Shown: piece by piece, positions 36,352-45,930 of the stretch | How positions within the stretch are numbered: position 1 is the stretch's first letter | How the letters are laid out: every line of letters starts with the position of its first letter | The notes under the pieces: model-generated | Database searches by the model: none | Told to the model about the DNA's origin: nothing | Seen by the model: the letters and a program-made list of their open reading frames with translations, nothing else | Assembly: GCA_008477525.1 (NCBI GenBank) | Contig: SPDT01000005.1 | Location: 4,774,001 to 4,838,000, forward strand | Direction: 5' to 3' | DNA: 64,000 nt | From: Hypomyces perniciosus | Lineage: Eukaryota; Ascomycota; Sordariomycetes; Hypocreales; Hypocreaceae | Made by a program: the position numbers and the translations under genes

Positions 36352-36577
36352 TGTAACGGGTGTAGCCTAACTGGAAAGCACGCAGTTAGGGCACCTCTGT
36401 ATTGTCTATCTATAGCTGAAGGAAGGAAGCTCTATACTAGCTATGTATGCGTTATATAGTTGTGCGTATAAGGTTGTGGCCGAGGTGGTTTCCTAATTAG
36501 GTAAGCGGTCTAGTATTGGTCGTATTTCCGGATTCGGCGTAGTCGTGATTCCGGGAGACATGGCCTAGCCTGTGACA
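36352..36577 (-). repeat. 5' LTR of gypsy B with promoter
   Basis: 226 bp, identical by eye to 31158-31383. On the minus strand it has a TATA box (TATATAA, 36458-36452) and about 35-40 bases on a CA start (A at 36417) beginning AGCTATAGATA, the likely first bases of the transcript. Confidence 0.9.
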
Positions 36578-36941
36578 TCCTCCAACCTAATAATAGGTGT
36601 GCAGTGGCAGAATTGGGTTCGTGGCCGCATTCCTATTTTCCGCAAAATTCATTTATATATAAAATCGGTCAAATCGACTCACGGCCATATAAACGGGAAA
36701 CCATTTTGGTCAGATTTTTCACAATAGCCATTATGGCCATTGTATTAAGTCTAGGGTAGGCGGGGTAGCTGGTCCTAGCTCAATTATTATCATTGAAGAT
36801 AACAGAAATTTCCTAACTTACACCAAAGTTCCTCCGGAACTCGGTCCTAGCGTCGGGCCTAATTCTGGGTCTAGCCAGAATAGGAAGGTTACCCAATTAC
36901 ACAGAAATCCTTGCATTTTAGCCCTCCTTTTTAACACCCTT

Positions 36942-37534
36942 TAACTGGGCTAAACCAGCTAGTATAGGAGTAGGAGCTAAAGTAAAAGCCAGCGCAAAAG
37001 CAGGAGCTGGAATAGGAGCTAGTATAAAAGCAGTAATAGGTATAGCCGCTTAGCTAGCCAAGCGACTAATATTGCAATAAGCTACCTTTAAAAGGCAACT
37101 ATAACTATACTTTATTAATAAAGTATTTTTTTTTTATAATTTTGCTATTAATTAATAAATTTATAGTGTAAAGGGAATTAGTTAAAAGTATAATATATAT
37201 AGTAGGGGCTATACTGCTATTAATATTAATAATTAAAGAAACAAAGTAAAAAATAAAGCTAAAGGGCAGTTAATATATTTATTTTAACTGTTTAAAACCA
37301 ATTTACCTACTTAAAAGCTTTATTATTTAATTTCCTATTATTATAGAATAATAATAGCTATAGTGCTTATATTCCTTTTACCTTTAAAATAAAATATCGA
37401 TATATATTTATAATAAAGAGCTTTTAATTAAATAAAAGAGGCTTTAAAAGTATAGCTAGCTAATTATAATACTATAAATAGGCTAAAGTAGCAGTTAATA
37501 AAGTATTAGGAATAGCTTTATTAACTAGGGGGTA
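36942..37534 (+). pseudogene. Copia C1 3' internal tail
   Basis: GGAGCT-type repeats (to about 37070), then AT-rich degenerate DNA ending in the G-rich polypurine tract (37527-37532) before the 3' LTR. It matches C2 from about 55310 down to 54706 in reverse. Confidence 0.65.
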
Positions 37535-38368
37535 TATTAGGTTAAGTAGGCTAGGGCTTTACTGCTTGCTAGCGCTAGGGAGCTTTTATCTGTTTTATTA
37601 GTAGATATAAGTTAATATTGTTAAAATAACAAGGTTATACTGAACCTTATTTAAGTGCAGCTTCTAGGAAGGTGCACTTAACGCAGTAATGAGGAAACGA
37701 CTGAGTTTAGTTGGGTTAACAATAGATAAACAATTGAATTGTAACTAAACTAATAGCTAGAAAGCTATAGAATATCTAGTGATATGCGGCTGGTGTAGAA
37801 GTAATTGTATGAACAATAGCTTTGTCTTCTACAGTAGTCCTCCGACCTAACAATAGGTGTGCGGTGGCAGAATTGGGTTCGTGGCCGCATTCCTATTTTC
37901 CGCAAAATTCATTTGTATATAAAATCAGTCAAATCGACTCACGGCCATACAAACGGGAAACCATTTTGGTCAGATTTTTCACAATAGCCATTATGGCCAT
38001 TATATTGAGTCTAGGGTAGGCGGGGTAGCTGGTCCTAGCTCAATTGTTATCGTTAAAGATAACAGAAATTTCCTGACTTACACTGAAGTTCCTCCGGAAC
38101 TCGGTCCTAATTCTGGGTCTAGCCAGAATAGGAAGGTTACCCAATTACACAGAAATCCTTGCATTTTAGCCCTCCTTTTTAACAGATATATATATCGCGT
38201 AAGCGATATATTAGACTATATAGGCGCTATAAACGCCTATATACAGCTTTATCTTTATATTAGCTATATATATATATAGTAAGACCACTACAGTATATTC
38301 TCTTTATAGAATCAAGCTTTGTTTCCTATCTCTCTATACTCTATATAGCTATACTGCGCTCCGCCACA
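37535..38368 (+). repeat. 3' LTR of copia C1, split by E2
   Basis: 37535-37618 plus 38185-38368, 263 bp after removing E2 and one target copy. It ends CCGCCACA and is followed by the C1 target duplication ACTAT. Confidence 0.85.
37619..38184 (-). repeat. Solo LTR of copia family E (E2)
   Basis: 566 bp, TGTTAAAA...TTTTTAACA. It lies in the 3' LTR of C1 at the base of that LTR's second hairpin. The flanks AATAT and GATAT both derive from GACAT (as in 51207-51211) by transitions. It lacks 14 bp near 38108 relative to E3. A perfect 7-bp stem is seen at 38110-38129 (ATTCTGG...CCAGAAT). Only lightly mutated. Confidence 0.82.
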
Positions 38369-38641
38369 ACTATACTATTACCTTTAGCCCTCGACTTTGC
38401 CTAAAAAGATTAATAAAATCGCTAATAGCCTAGTTGCAATACTATAAAGAGCCTTATATTTTACAGGAAATTTATTAATCTTTAACTATAGCGAAACCTT
38501 AAGCTTAAAAGCCTATATCCCTATAGTAAAAAATATACTTTAGCTTAGCTTTTTAGCCTATATTTAATTCTTTAGCCTGCATTTAACCTAAAAATATTAA
38601 AGTAAGAATAAAAGGTATAGAAAGGGACTTTAGTTAAAAAC

Positions 38642-38912
38642 TATTATGGGTTAGACCTAATTAGGAAGGACCTCGGCTATACTGAGCCCGGCACCACAAT
38701 TCCCTATATCTCCTAGACCAGCTAATGCAGATATATATATATATCAGGCACTGTATATAAGCCCTAGGCCTATGCATATATATACCACTGCCTTATAAGA
38801 TTAATATATATAGCTAGATAGCTCCCTTTTTTATTCTTTTACTCTTTAACTTTAAATAAATAATTCTATAGCGCCCTATTATTACCTACTATAATAAACT
38901 ATACCTATTATA
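38642..38912 (+). repeat. 5' LTR of gypsy F
   Basis: 271 bp, starting TATTATGGGTTAGACC and ending CCTATTATA. Confidence 0.8.
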
Positions 38913-41260
38913 TATTTAAAGCTTATTTCTATTAATTTTATTAATTTCTTATATATATTACGATTGTTAGCTTTATTAATAATAATAACTTTACCTTTAA
39001 TAAAGAGTAAGTTATTATTTTAATTAACTAATTAATATAGCTGATTATAGAGCAGATAAACGCTATTATATAAGCGCTTAATATTAAAAGGAATACTATA
39101 AAGGAAGCGCTGCCTCTGTTATAGACTAGCGCACTATACTAAAAGAGGCAGAAACCCTTTTTTAACCCTTTAAAGTTTTTAAGGAAATAAAGTAAATATA
39201 TAGTTTAAGTGCAGTAAATATATAATAAAATAACTTTTAATAAGTATCTTTATATAAGCAATAAAGATCTTTAATATTTTATTAATATTTACTTTAAAAC
39301 TAAGCTTTGATAAATAATAGCTATTTATTAATTTTTAAAAGGGTAAAGAGGCAAATATAACCTTTAAAACTTTATAATATATTTTAATTAAAGCTATAAA
39401 GATTGAGCCTTTAGGCTTATACTAGTAAAGAGGTTTGAATATTATAATAAAAAAAGGGAGTTAGTTATTTTTTTTTTTTTTTAAAGTTTAAATAAAAGTT
39501 TTTTAAAGTTGGCGAGGAAAATTAAATAAATTAAGTAAAGATTACTTTCTTTAAAAGAGCCTTTTTTTTAAAAGCTATAATATAGTTTAGTTATAGTTAA
39601 CCTTTTATTATATTATAACTATTAACTAAAATAAATTTAAAATACCGTTAATAAAATTAAGCAATTAAACTGCAATAAATCTATTATATTTATAAAGGCG
39701 GCCTCCTTTATAATAAATAAAGGTTTAAAGAATATAAAGTCTAAAGGTAATAGATATATTAAATATTACATTTATAATTATAAAAAGGATATATAAATAA
39801 TTAGTATTAACTGTATTAAGAATTAATAGTATAAAGATTCCCTTTTAAATAAAAAGGGTTAAGTATACTTTTACTGCAATTCCTTTAAGCATTTAGCCTA
39901 GGAATACCTATAAGCTTTTAAAAAGAGATTTAAAGCTTATATTAATAGAGTTTATAAAGTTAAAGTGTAAGCTTTAAAGGCGCAGGAACTTTCAATTATT
40001 AGGTTTAATAGTAACTTTAACTTTTTTAATAAATTATTAAAAAAGTAGCTTTAATATAAAGTTAAGTATTAAAGTTAAGTAAAGTAGAAGTTAATAAATA
40101 AAAAGAATTTAAGTAATAAATAAATAGTAAATTAATAATAATATAGGCTAAAATAAAGAATATATAAATCTCTGCTTTATTTAATATTAATTATAATTGC
40201 TATATTATTATAAAATACTCTTTTATAAAGAAACTTTACTTTCCTTAAATTATAATTAAAAAACAGCAATTAAATAGCTTTTTTAAAAAGAGTTTACTAA
40301 TAGTAATTAGCTTTATAATTATAATTTACTTAAAGCTTTACAGCTATATTTAATATTTATATTTATATATACCAAAAGTTTAAATTATAATCTGCTTTTT
40401 AGGAAATTATAAAAAAAGGCAAATAGTATAATTTATAATACTGCTAACTAGTAAATCTTTTATTAAAAAGCAGATATTTAATTGCAACTTTTAAGCTATT
40501 TAAAACTTAAAGGTATATAAGCTATATAAACTACTTAACTTATATTTACTTTAACCCTTTAAGCAGAATACTATTATATATAATAATCTAGTAAAGAATA
40601 TACATTTTATTTCTATATTATTATATTAATAATTATCGAGAAAACGCTTTAGCTAAAAAAGCTAATAGATTAAAAGGAGACTATTCCCTTTAAGCTTTAA
40701 AATAAATTCTATTTATTATTCTTTGTTTAAAAAGCAGTAAAGCTATTGCTTTAAAGGCTAAGCATTAATTATAAAATCTCTTTAAAGTAAAATAAAGATA
40801 ATAATAAGCTAAAGCTTTTATAAAGCCCTTTATATAATATATTGCAAAAAAGCTATTAATATTATATAAAACCCTTTTTAATTTATTTAATAAAGGGTTT
40901 ATTTATGCTGATAGTTTAACTATTACTATATTAATACTTTTTATTTATAAATTAAAGGGAAAAGTATACTTTTATATAAATTATTATACTTTTAATGCAA
41001 TTATATAATAAAATCGCTACCTTTTACCTTTATTTACAGAAATGCTAAATAACTTTATTTAAATAAAGTAGTTTATTAAGCTTAATATAATAGCTGTTTT
41101 GTATAAAATCTATATTGTAAAAAGGGATAAATATAAGACTATATTCTATATATATTATAGATTATATAAATAAAAATTTATATTATTTAGGCTTACTAGC
41201 GCTTTAGCAATATTTTAATAGTTTATTTACGATATACTTTACCTTTTTTTAAATAACTTT

Positions 41261-41299
41261 ACTATTATATATATTAATAATATCTTAATATATTTAAAC
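41261..41299 (+). pseudogene. Reverse transcriptase active-site relic of F
   Basis: Plus-strand reading ...IYINNILIYLN, from YIDDILIYS, with both Asp codons turned to Asn by G-to-A. Confidence 0.7.
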
Positions 41300-43620
41300 A
41301 GTTTACTTTAAGATTATATAAAGAAAGTATAATATATACTCTGCGCTTTTATAGACACTGGCTTATACTTTAACCTAGTAAAGTGCTCTTTTACTTAAAA
41401 GGAAGTTAAATACTTTAATTTTATTATTTAAATAAAACAAGGCATTGCCTGCGACTTTAAAAAGCAGTAAATAATATATAAATAGACAGCTTTTACATTA
41501 ATAATAGGCATATAAAGCTTTTTTAGATTCGCTAACTATTACTATATCTTTATCTTTAGCTTTTTGTATATAATATTCCCCTTTACCCACTTAATAAAAA
41601 AAGGGGTTCCTTTTTAATAAAGAGATAATAAAAAAGCTGCTTTTAAAGAATTAAAGCACTGCTTCTATAAAGCTTTAATACTTTAAGTATAAAACCTAGG
41701 TGAAAAAATATTTATTAAACCTAACTATTTTAAATATATACTTAAAAGTATATTATTATAAATGGATAAGTAAAGAAAATGTAATACTATTATATATTAC
41801 TTATAAAGACTAAACCTAGCTAAATATAATTACTTAATTTATAATAAAGAGATATTAACTGCTATTTATTATATAAAAGAATAAAGGGCTAAGCTATAGA
41901 GTTATAGACCTTTTATTATAATCTTAGATTATAAGAATCTGCAGTACTTGATAATATACTAGAAGCTTTTAAAGAAGTAGATTTATTAGGCTAAATTCTT
42001 TTTGCAATTTAATATAATAATATAATACTGGCCTAGCAGTAAAGCAGTTATCTTTAATGCCTTTAATCGCTAAAAATAAAATAAGCTGGAAAATAAAAAT
42101 AATAAGTAAAAGTAAGGCCGCTATATATAGCTACTCTTTATAACTTTAAAAGAAATCTGCTCGCTAAAGGTTATTAATATCCTAATCCTTTAAATATAAG
42201 TGTTTAATAATAACCTAAAACTATAGTAATTTTAAAACTAATTAATATAAATTAACTTTAACTGTTAAAAGGCTTATATAGCAGTAAAGCTAAAAAATAC
42301 AGCTTCCCTATTAACTTTTATTTAAAAGTCTAGATTATAGAATATATAATTAATAAATAATTTTATTTTACTTTCTGCAATTAAATTTAAATTCTAGTAA
42401 AAGTAAATAAAGTCAGGACTATACTGTATAAGTGTATTATATAAGCTAAATATAATATAGTAATAGCTAGCTACTTTAGTTAAAATAGCACTCTTGCGAT
42501 TATAGTTTAAAGATTCTATTAGCCTAGCCTTTTTTAAACTATATAGCAATTTATAAAAAACTGCAGTATTTATAGAAAAGGGTATACTTAAAAGACCTAA
42601 ACGCGTAGCCTTTTTAAACTTGTATTAATCTTTTTATATATATAAAGTAATTTAGTAATAGATTTTATTATTAAGCTTCCTTTAATTAATCCCTTTAATG
42701 CCTAGTATTTATAAGTAATAGTAAACTAACTTATTAAAGCTATTATACTAGAAACTATAAAAAGTATAAAAGTAAAGGCTTATATATAGCGTTTCCTTTA
42801 ATACTACTATTAATTTTATAGTATATTTAAATCTATAGTAAATAATAAAAGGTTTAATTAAATTAGTAAATTTTAAAAAGTATTTTATTAATTAACAGGA
42901 GTAAAGTAATAACTTAATACTATATATTACCTATAGACTAAGAGCGGCCTAGAATAAGTAAATTAAAAGGTTTAAGTGTATTTATAAGTATATATTAACT
43001 ATAATTAAAGGGATTAAAGGAACTAACTCCTAGCAGCTTAATTAATATTAAATAACTATATAAACTCTGTAATTTAGTTAAGCCCCTTTTTCTTTAAGTA
43101 TAGCTACTATATTAAAGTATTTTTATTATATTATAGTTAAAATACAAAATAGGAAATTATAAATCTAGATAAATATTAAATAAAGGAACTGCTTTAATAC
43201 CTAAAACATATTACTTCTTTTATATAAACTAATTTAATAGTAATATAGTAGTAATATAAAAATACTGCTAATAAGTATAAAGGACCTGCTAAAAGTTTTA
43301 AAGTTAAAGATAAAGTATAGCTTTACCTTAATAACTATAAGTCCCTATACCTTAATAAAAAGTTAAATACTTTTTACTATAAATATTTAATAGTAAAAGT
43401 ATTTAACCCTTATATAGTTAAACTAAATATATTTATAAAAATCTATTTATACTTTTATATAAACCTGCTATAATAAATAATAGATAACCATTTATTTAGG
43501 CAGTAAAATAATAACTTTTAACCCCTTTTAATATATATTAAAGGCAAAAACAAATAAAAGGTAAAAGAGATCCTTTATACTAAAATAAAAAAATAAAGCT
43601 ATAGCTTTTTCTGCAAAATC

Positions 43621-43704
43621 CTTATATATTAAAAGGGATATATAGAGTTATCTTAAAATCCTACTATCTCTTTAAAAGATATAGCTGCCTTAGACGCTTA
43701 TATA
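43621..43704 (+). pseudogene. Chromodomain relic of F
   Basis: Reads KGYIELS*NPTISLKDIAAL, aligned with KGYIEPTWEPIHVLEDTAAL of B pol. The stop sits where B has Trp (TGG to TAG/TAA). This places F among chromodomain-bearing gypsy elements. Confidence 0.65.
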
Positions 43705-43802
43705 AAAAGATATAGGCCTATTAAGACTATAGATAGGCCCTTTAAGGAATACGCCCTTGTAAAAAAGAAATATAGGAAATAACCAGCTTAATAGGGGGGT
43801 AA

Positions 43803-44071
43803 TATTATAGGTTAGACCTAATTAAAAAAGACCTCGGCTATATTAAGCCCAGCACTATAATTCCCTATATTTCCCAGACTAGTTAATGCAGATATATATA
43901 TATTAGGCACTGCATATAGGCCTTAGGCCTATATATATATATACTACTGCCTTATAAGATCAATATATATAGCTAGATAGCTCCCTTTTCTATTCTTTTA
44001 CTCTTTAACTTTAAATAAATAATTATATAGCGCCCTATTATTAGCTACTATAATAGACTATACCTATTATA
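43803..44071 (+). repeat. 3' LTR of gypsy F
   Basis: 269 bp, starting TATTATAGGTTAGACC and ending CCTATTATA, next to a G-run polypurine tract. Confidence 0.8.
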
Positions 44072-44470
44072 AAAAGTAAGATTTATTAATTATTTCTGCA
44101 ATTAGCCTTATATCTATATTATTTTAAAAGCTTATAATAATAATTATACCCTAACTTTATAGCTTTAAGTATTAAAATTTAAGTAATTTTTTAATATTAT
44201 CTTTAATTAGTTTTAGAATTAAAAGTATAACTTTAATATAGCCTTAAAATAAAAAGAGTTTAAAAATATTACTATTATTAAAAACCTAAAGCTTACTTAA
44301 TATAAAGTTTAAAGTTAAAGTAATATAATTAATAAGTTTATTAAAGCTAAAAGTAATAATATTTTAAAGTATTAAATTAATAACTTTAAAGATAAATTTA
44401 ATATTAAACATAAAAATATAATAACCTATTAGTAAAAGTATATAAACTAGCGTTTTAGTATATTATATAA

Positions 44471-44690
44471 TATTAAAAAGGAGGGCTAAAAAGAAAGGAT
44501 TTCAGTGTATTTAAATAACCTTCCTATTCTAGCTAGACCTAGAGTTAGGCCTAACACTAGGACCGAGTTTTAGAGGAACTTTAATATAAGTTAGGAATTC
44601 TCTTTTATCCTTAACGATAACAATTAAGCTAGGACCAGCTACCCTGCCTACCCTAGATTTAATATAATACTTACAATAGGCATTATAAGT
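44471..44690 (+). repeat. Truncated LTR of copia family E (E6)
   Basis: Starts TATTAAAAAGGAGGGC and follows the E LTR as far as the GGCATTAT motif, then departs. It marks the break where gypsy A3 ends. Only the first ~220 bp of the 580-bp LTR remain. Confidence 0.65.
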
Positions 44691-45337
44691 AAACTTCCCT
44701 CCTATAATACTAAGTCTTAGCACTTTATATTAACGTTTTCGTATATAATACTATTAATATACTAATAATATATTAAGACCTTTACTTGCAATAGCTTTAA
44801 AGCCTATAAGCAGCAGTTCTTTTAACCTAGGAATGTATATATTTAAGAAACTGTAGCAGAAAATAAAAAATATTATCTTTGCAGGGGCAGAAATAAAACT
44901 CTATATTAATACTATTACTACTAAGCCTAGTATTAAGTTAAGGGAAGGCTAGTATATTAAAATATACTTAAGCTTAAAGCTTAATACTAATAGTAAGTGT
45001 AATTCTTTAATATTTAATTTATTAAATTCCTTTTTAATTTCTTTTATATAATTAAATGCTAGAATTAATACTTTTAAAGCCTTAAAAAGCATTAAAGCTA
45101 ATAGTAAAGCTTTATTTAAAGACTATATAGCTATTTTTTATATAGTTTATAAAGTATTTAATAATACTATAGTTTAGTTTTTAATAAATAGAAAATATAA
45201 TATTGCTATTTAAATAACTTAAAGCTTTATTAATTATTATAATTATAATTATATTACTGCTAAATTATAGCTTAAAGCTATTTAAGACTTTTATACTAGT
45301 AAATTATATACTAGCCTCCTGCTTAACGCATTATATT
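44691..45337. other. Degenerate DNA, probably internal part of element H2
   Basis: AT-rich with no open frame. It is interrupted by copia E at 45338 and resumes at 52075. By position it may be the body of the LTR element whose 3' LTR starts at 52895. No protein motif was recognised. Confidence 0.35.
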
Positions 45338-45918
45338 TATTAAAAAAGGAGGGCTAAAAAGTAAGGATTTTAGTGTATTTAGGTAACCTTCCTATTCTGG
45401 CTAGACCCGGAATTAGGCCCGACGCTAGGACCGAGTTCCTGGAGGAACTTTGGTATAAGTCAGGAAATTTCTGTTTTCTTTAACGATAACAATTGAGCTA
45501 GGACTAGCTACCCCGCCTACCCTAGACTTGATACAATAGGCATAATGCCTATTGTAAAAAATCTGACCAAAATGGTTTCCTGTTTATATAGCTATAAGTC
45601 GATTTAGCTGATTTCCTATATAAATAAATTTTATAGAAAATAGGAATATAGCTATAAACCTAATTCTGCCGCTATATACCTATTATTAGGTTAAGGACTA
45701 TTATAGAAGACAAAGCATTATTCTATAATCACTTCTATAAATAGCTATATATATACTAGATATTCTATAGCTTTTCAGCTATTAAATTAATTACAATTTA
45801 ATTATTTATCTATTTTTAACCTAACTAAACTCTTAGTTATTTCCTTATTACTACATTATATACAGCTTCCTAAAAGCTATATATAAATAAGGTTTAGTAT
45901 AACTTTATTATTTTAATA
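45338..45918 (+). repeat. 5' LTR of copia E
   Basis: 581 bp, TATTAAAA...TTTTAATA. Relative to the solo LTRs E1-E3 it shows many C/T and G/A changes. Confidence 0.85.
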
Positions 45919-45930
45919 GGTTATAAGCCT
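45919..45930 (+). promoter_or_regulatory. Primer binding site of copia E (half initiator tRNA-Met)
   Basis: GGTTATAAGCCT starts at the first base after the LTR; the perfect complement would be GGTTATGAGCCC. One G-to-A and one C-to-T. Confidence 0.7.

Larger units (their letters stand above)
31158..36577 (-). mobile_element. Ty3/gypsy chromovirus B, intact and young
   Basis: 5420 bp. The 226-bp LTRs (31158-31383, 36352-36577) read as identical, and the target duplication TCCTC is perfect (31153-31157, 36578-36582). Gag and pol are both open and normal in composition with no sign of RIP. Read on the minus strand the order is 5' LTR, self-complementary primer site, gag with CCHC knuckle, pol (protease, RT, RNase H, integrase, chromodomain), polypurine tract, 3' LTR. 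It lies inside solo LTR E1, itself inside copia C1, inside gypsy A3, making it the top layer of the nest. It is the only element here that could still be mobile and could drive the non-autonomous debris of its class. Confidence 0.95.
30932..36936 (-). repeat. Solo LTR of copia family E (E1), split by gypsy B
   Basis: 30932-31157 plus 36578-36936, about 580 bp without B and one copy of its target site. Ends are TGTTTAAA...TTTTTAACA. Perfect target duplication CCCTT (30927-30931, 36937-36941) shows a full element inserted in C1 and then recombined to one LTR. It is only lightly RIP-mutated, unlike C1 around it. Confidence 0.85.
17517..38368 (+). mobile_element. Ty1/copia retrotransposon C1, RIP-degraded, full length, heavily nested
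   Basis: 5' LTR 17517-17779 and 3' LTR 37535-38368 (263 bp without solo LTR E2), with a perfect target duplication ACTAT (17512-17516 and 38369-38373). Net length without the TRIM, A2, E1 (with B) and E2 is about 7.15 kb. The primer site 17780-17792 reads GTTATAAACCCAG, two G/A changes from the complement of the initiator tRNA-Met anticodon arm. A G-rich tract (37527-37532) precedes the 3' LTR. Copia-type RT is recognisable as ALYSLKDSLKL at about 22436-22480, before A2, and YYNN (from Y-DD) after A2 at 29200-29229. C2 (54428-60437) is a second copy. Nothing is translatable. Confidence 0.85.
38642..44071 (+). mobile_element. Ty3/gypsy chromovirus F, RIP-degraded, full length
   Basis: 5430 bp with LTRs 38642-38912 (271 bp) and 43803-44071 (269 bp). 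The flanks AAAAC and AAAAG are an imperfect target duplication, but A-family sequence continues across the element on both sides. TATTTAAAG right after the 5' LTR is complementary to CTTTAAATA in that LTR (38850-38858), so self-priming is likely. A G-run (about 43793-43798) precedes the 3' LTR. The RT box YINNILIY (41267-41296, both Asp to Asn) and an RNase H segment with NKEILTAIYYIKE (41841-41884) are readable. A chromodomain relic (KGYIELS*NPTISL) ends the coding region. Related to B in domain order but a different family by LTR. Confidence 0.82.
17330..44470 (+). mobile_element. Gypsy A3, plus strand, split by C1 and F, 3' part lost
   Basis: The 5' LTR is 17330-17491 (162 bp, reverse complement of the A1/A2 LTRs). 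A-family 5' internal sequence follows at 17492-17516, then resumes at 38374-38641 after C1 and at 44072-44470 after F. These pieces match, in order, the reverse complement of A1 from about 8153 down to about 7470. Only the first ~0.7 kb of the internal region remains. At 44471 it joins a truncated LTR of family E and no 3' part is seen, so the element was cut by a deletion or rearrangement. Confidence 0.75.

Noticed and set aside
37822..38019. A 65-codon frame found in three LTRs of family E (also 53660-53857 and 60980-61177)
   Set aside because: It starts at TTG, lies antisense to the LTR, and similarity among copies is explained by LTR identity. The third copy has a different C-terminus. 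No sign of protein-level constraint.
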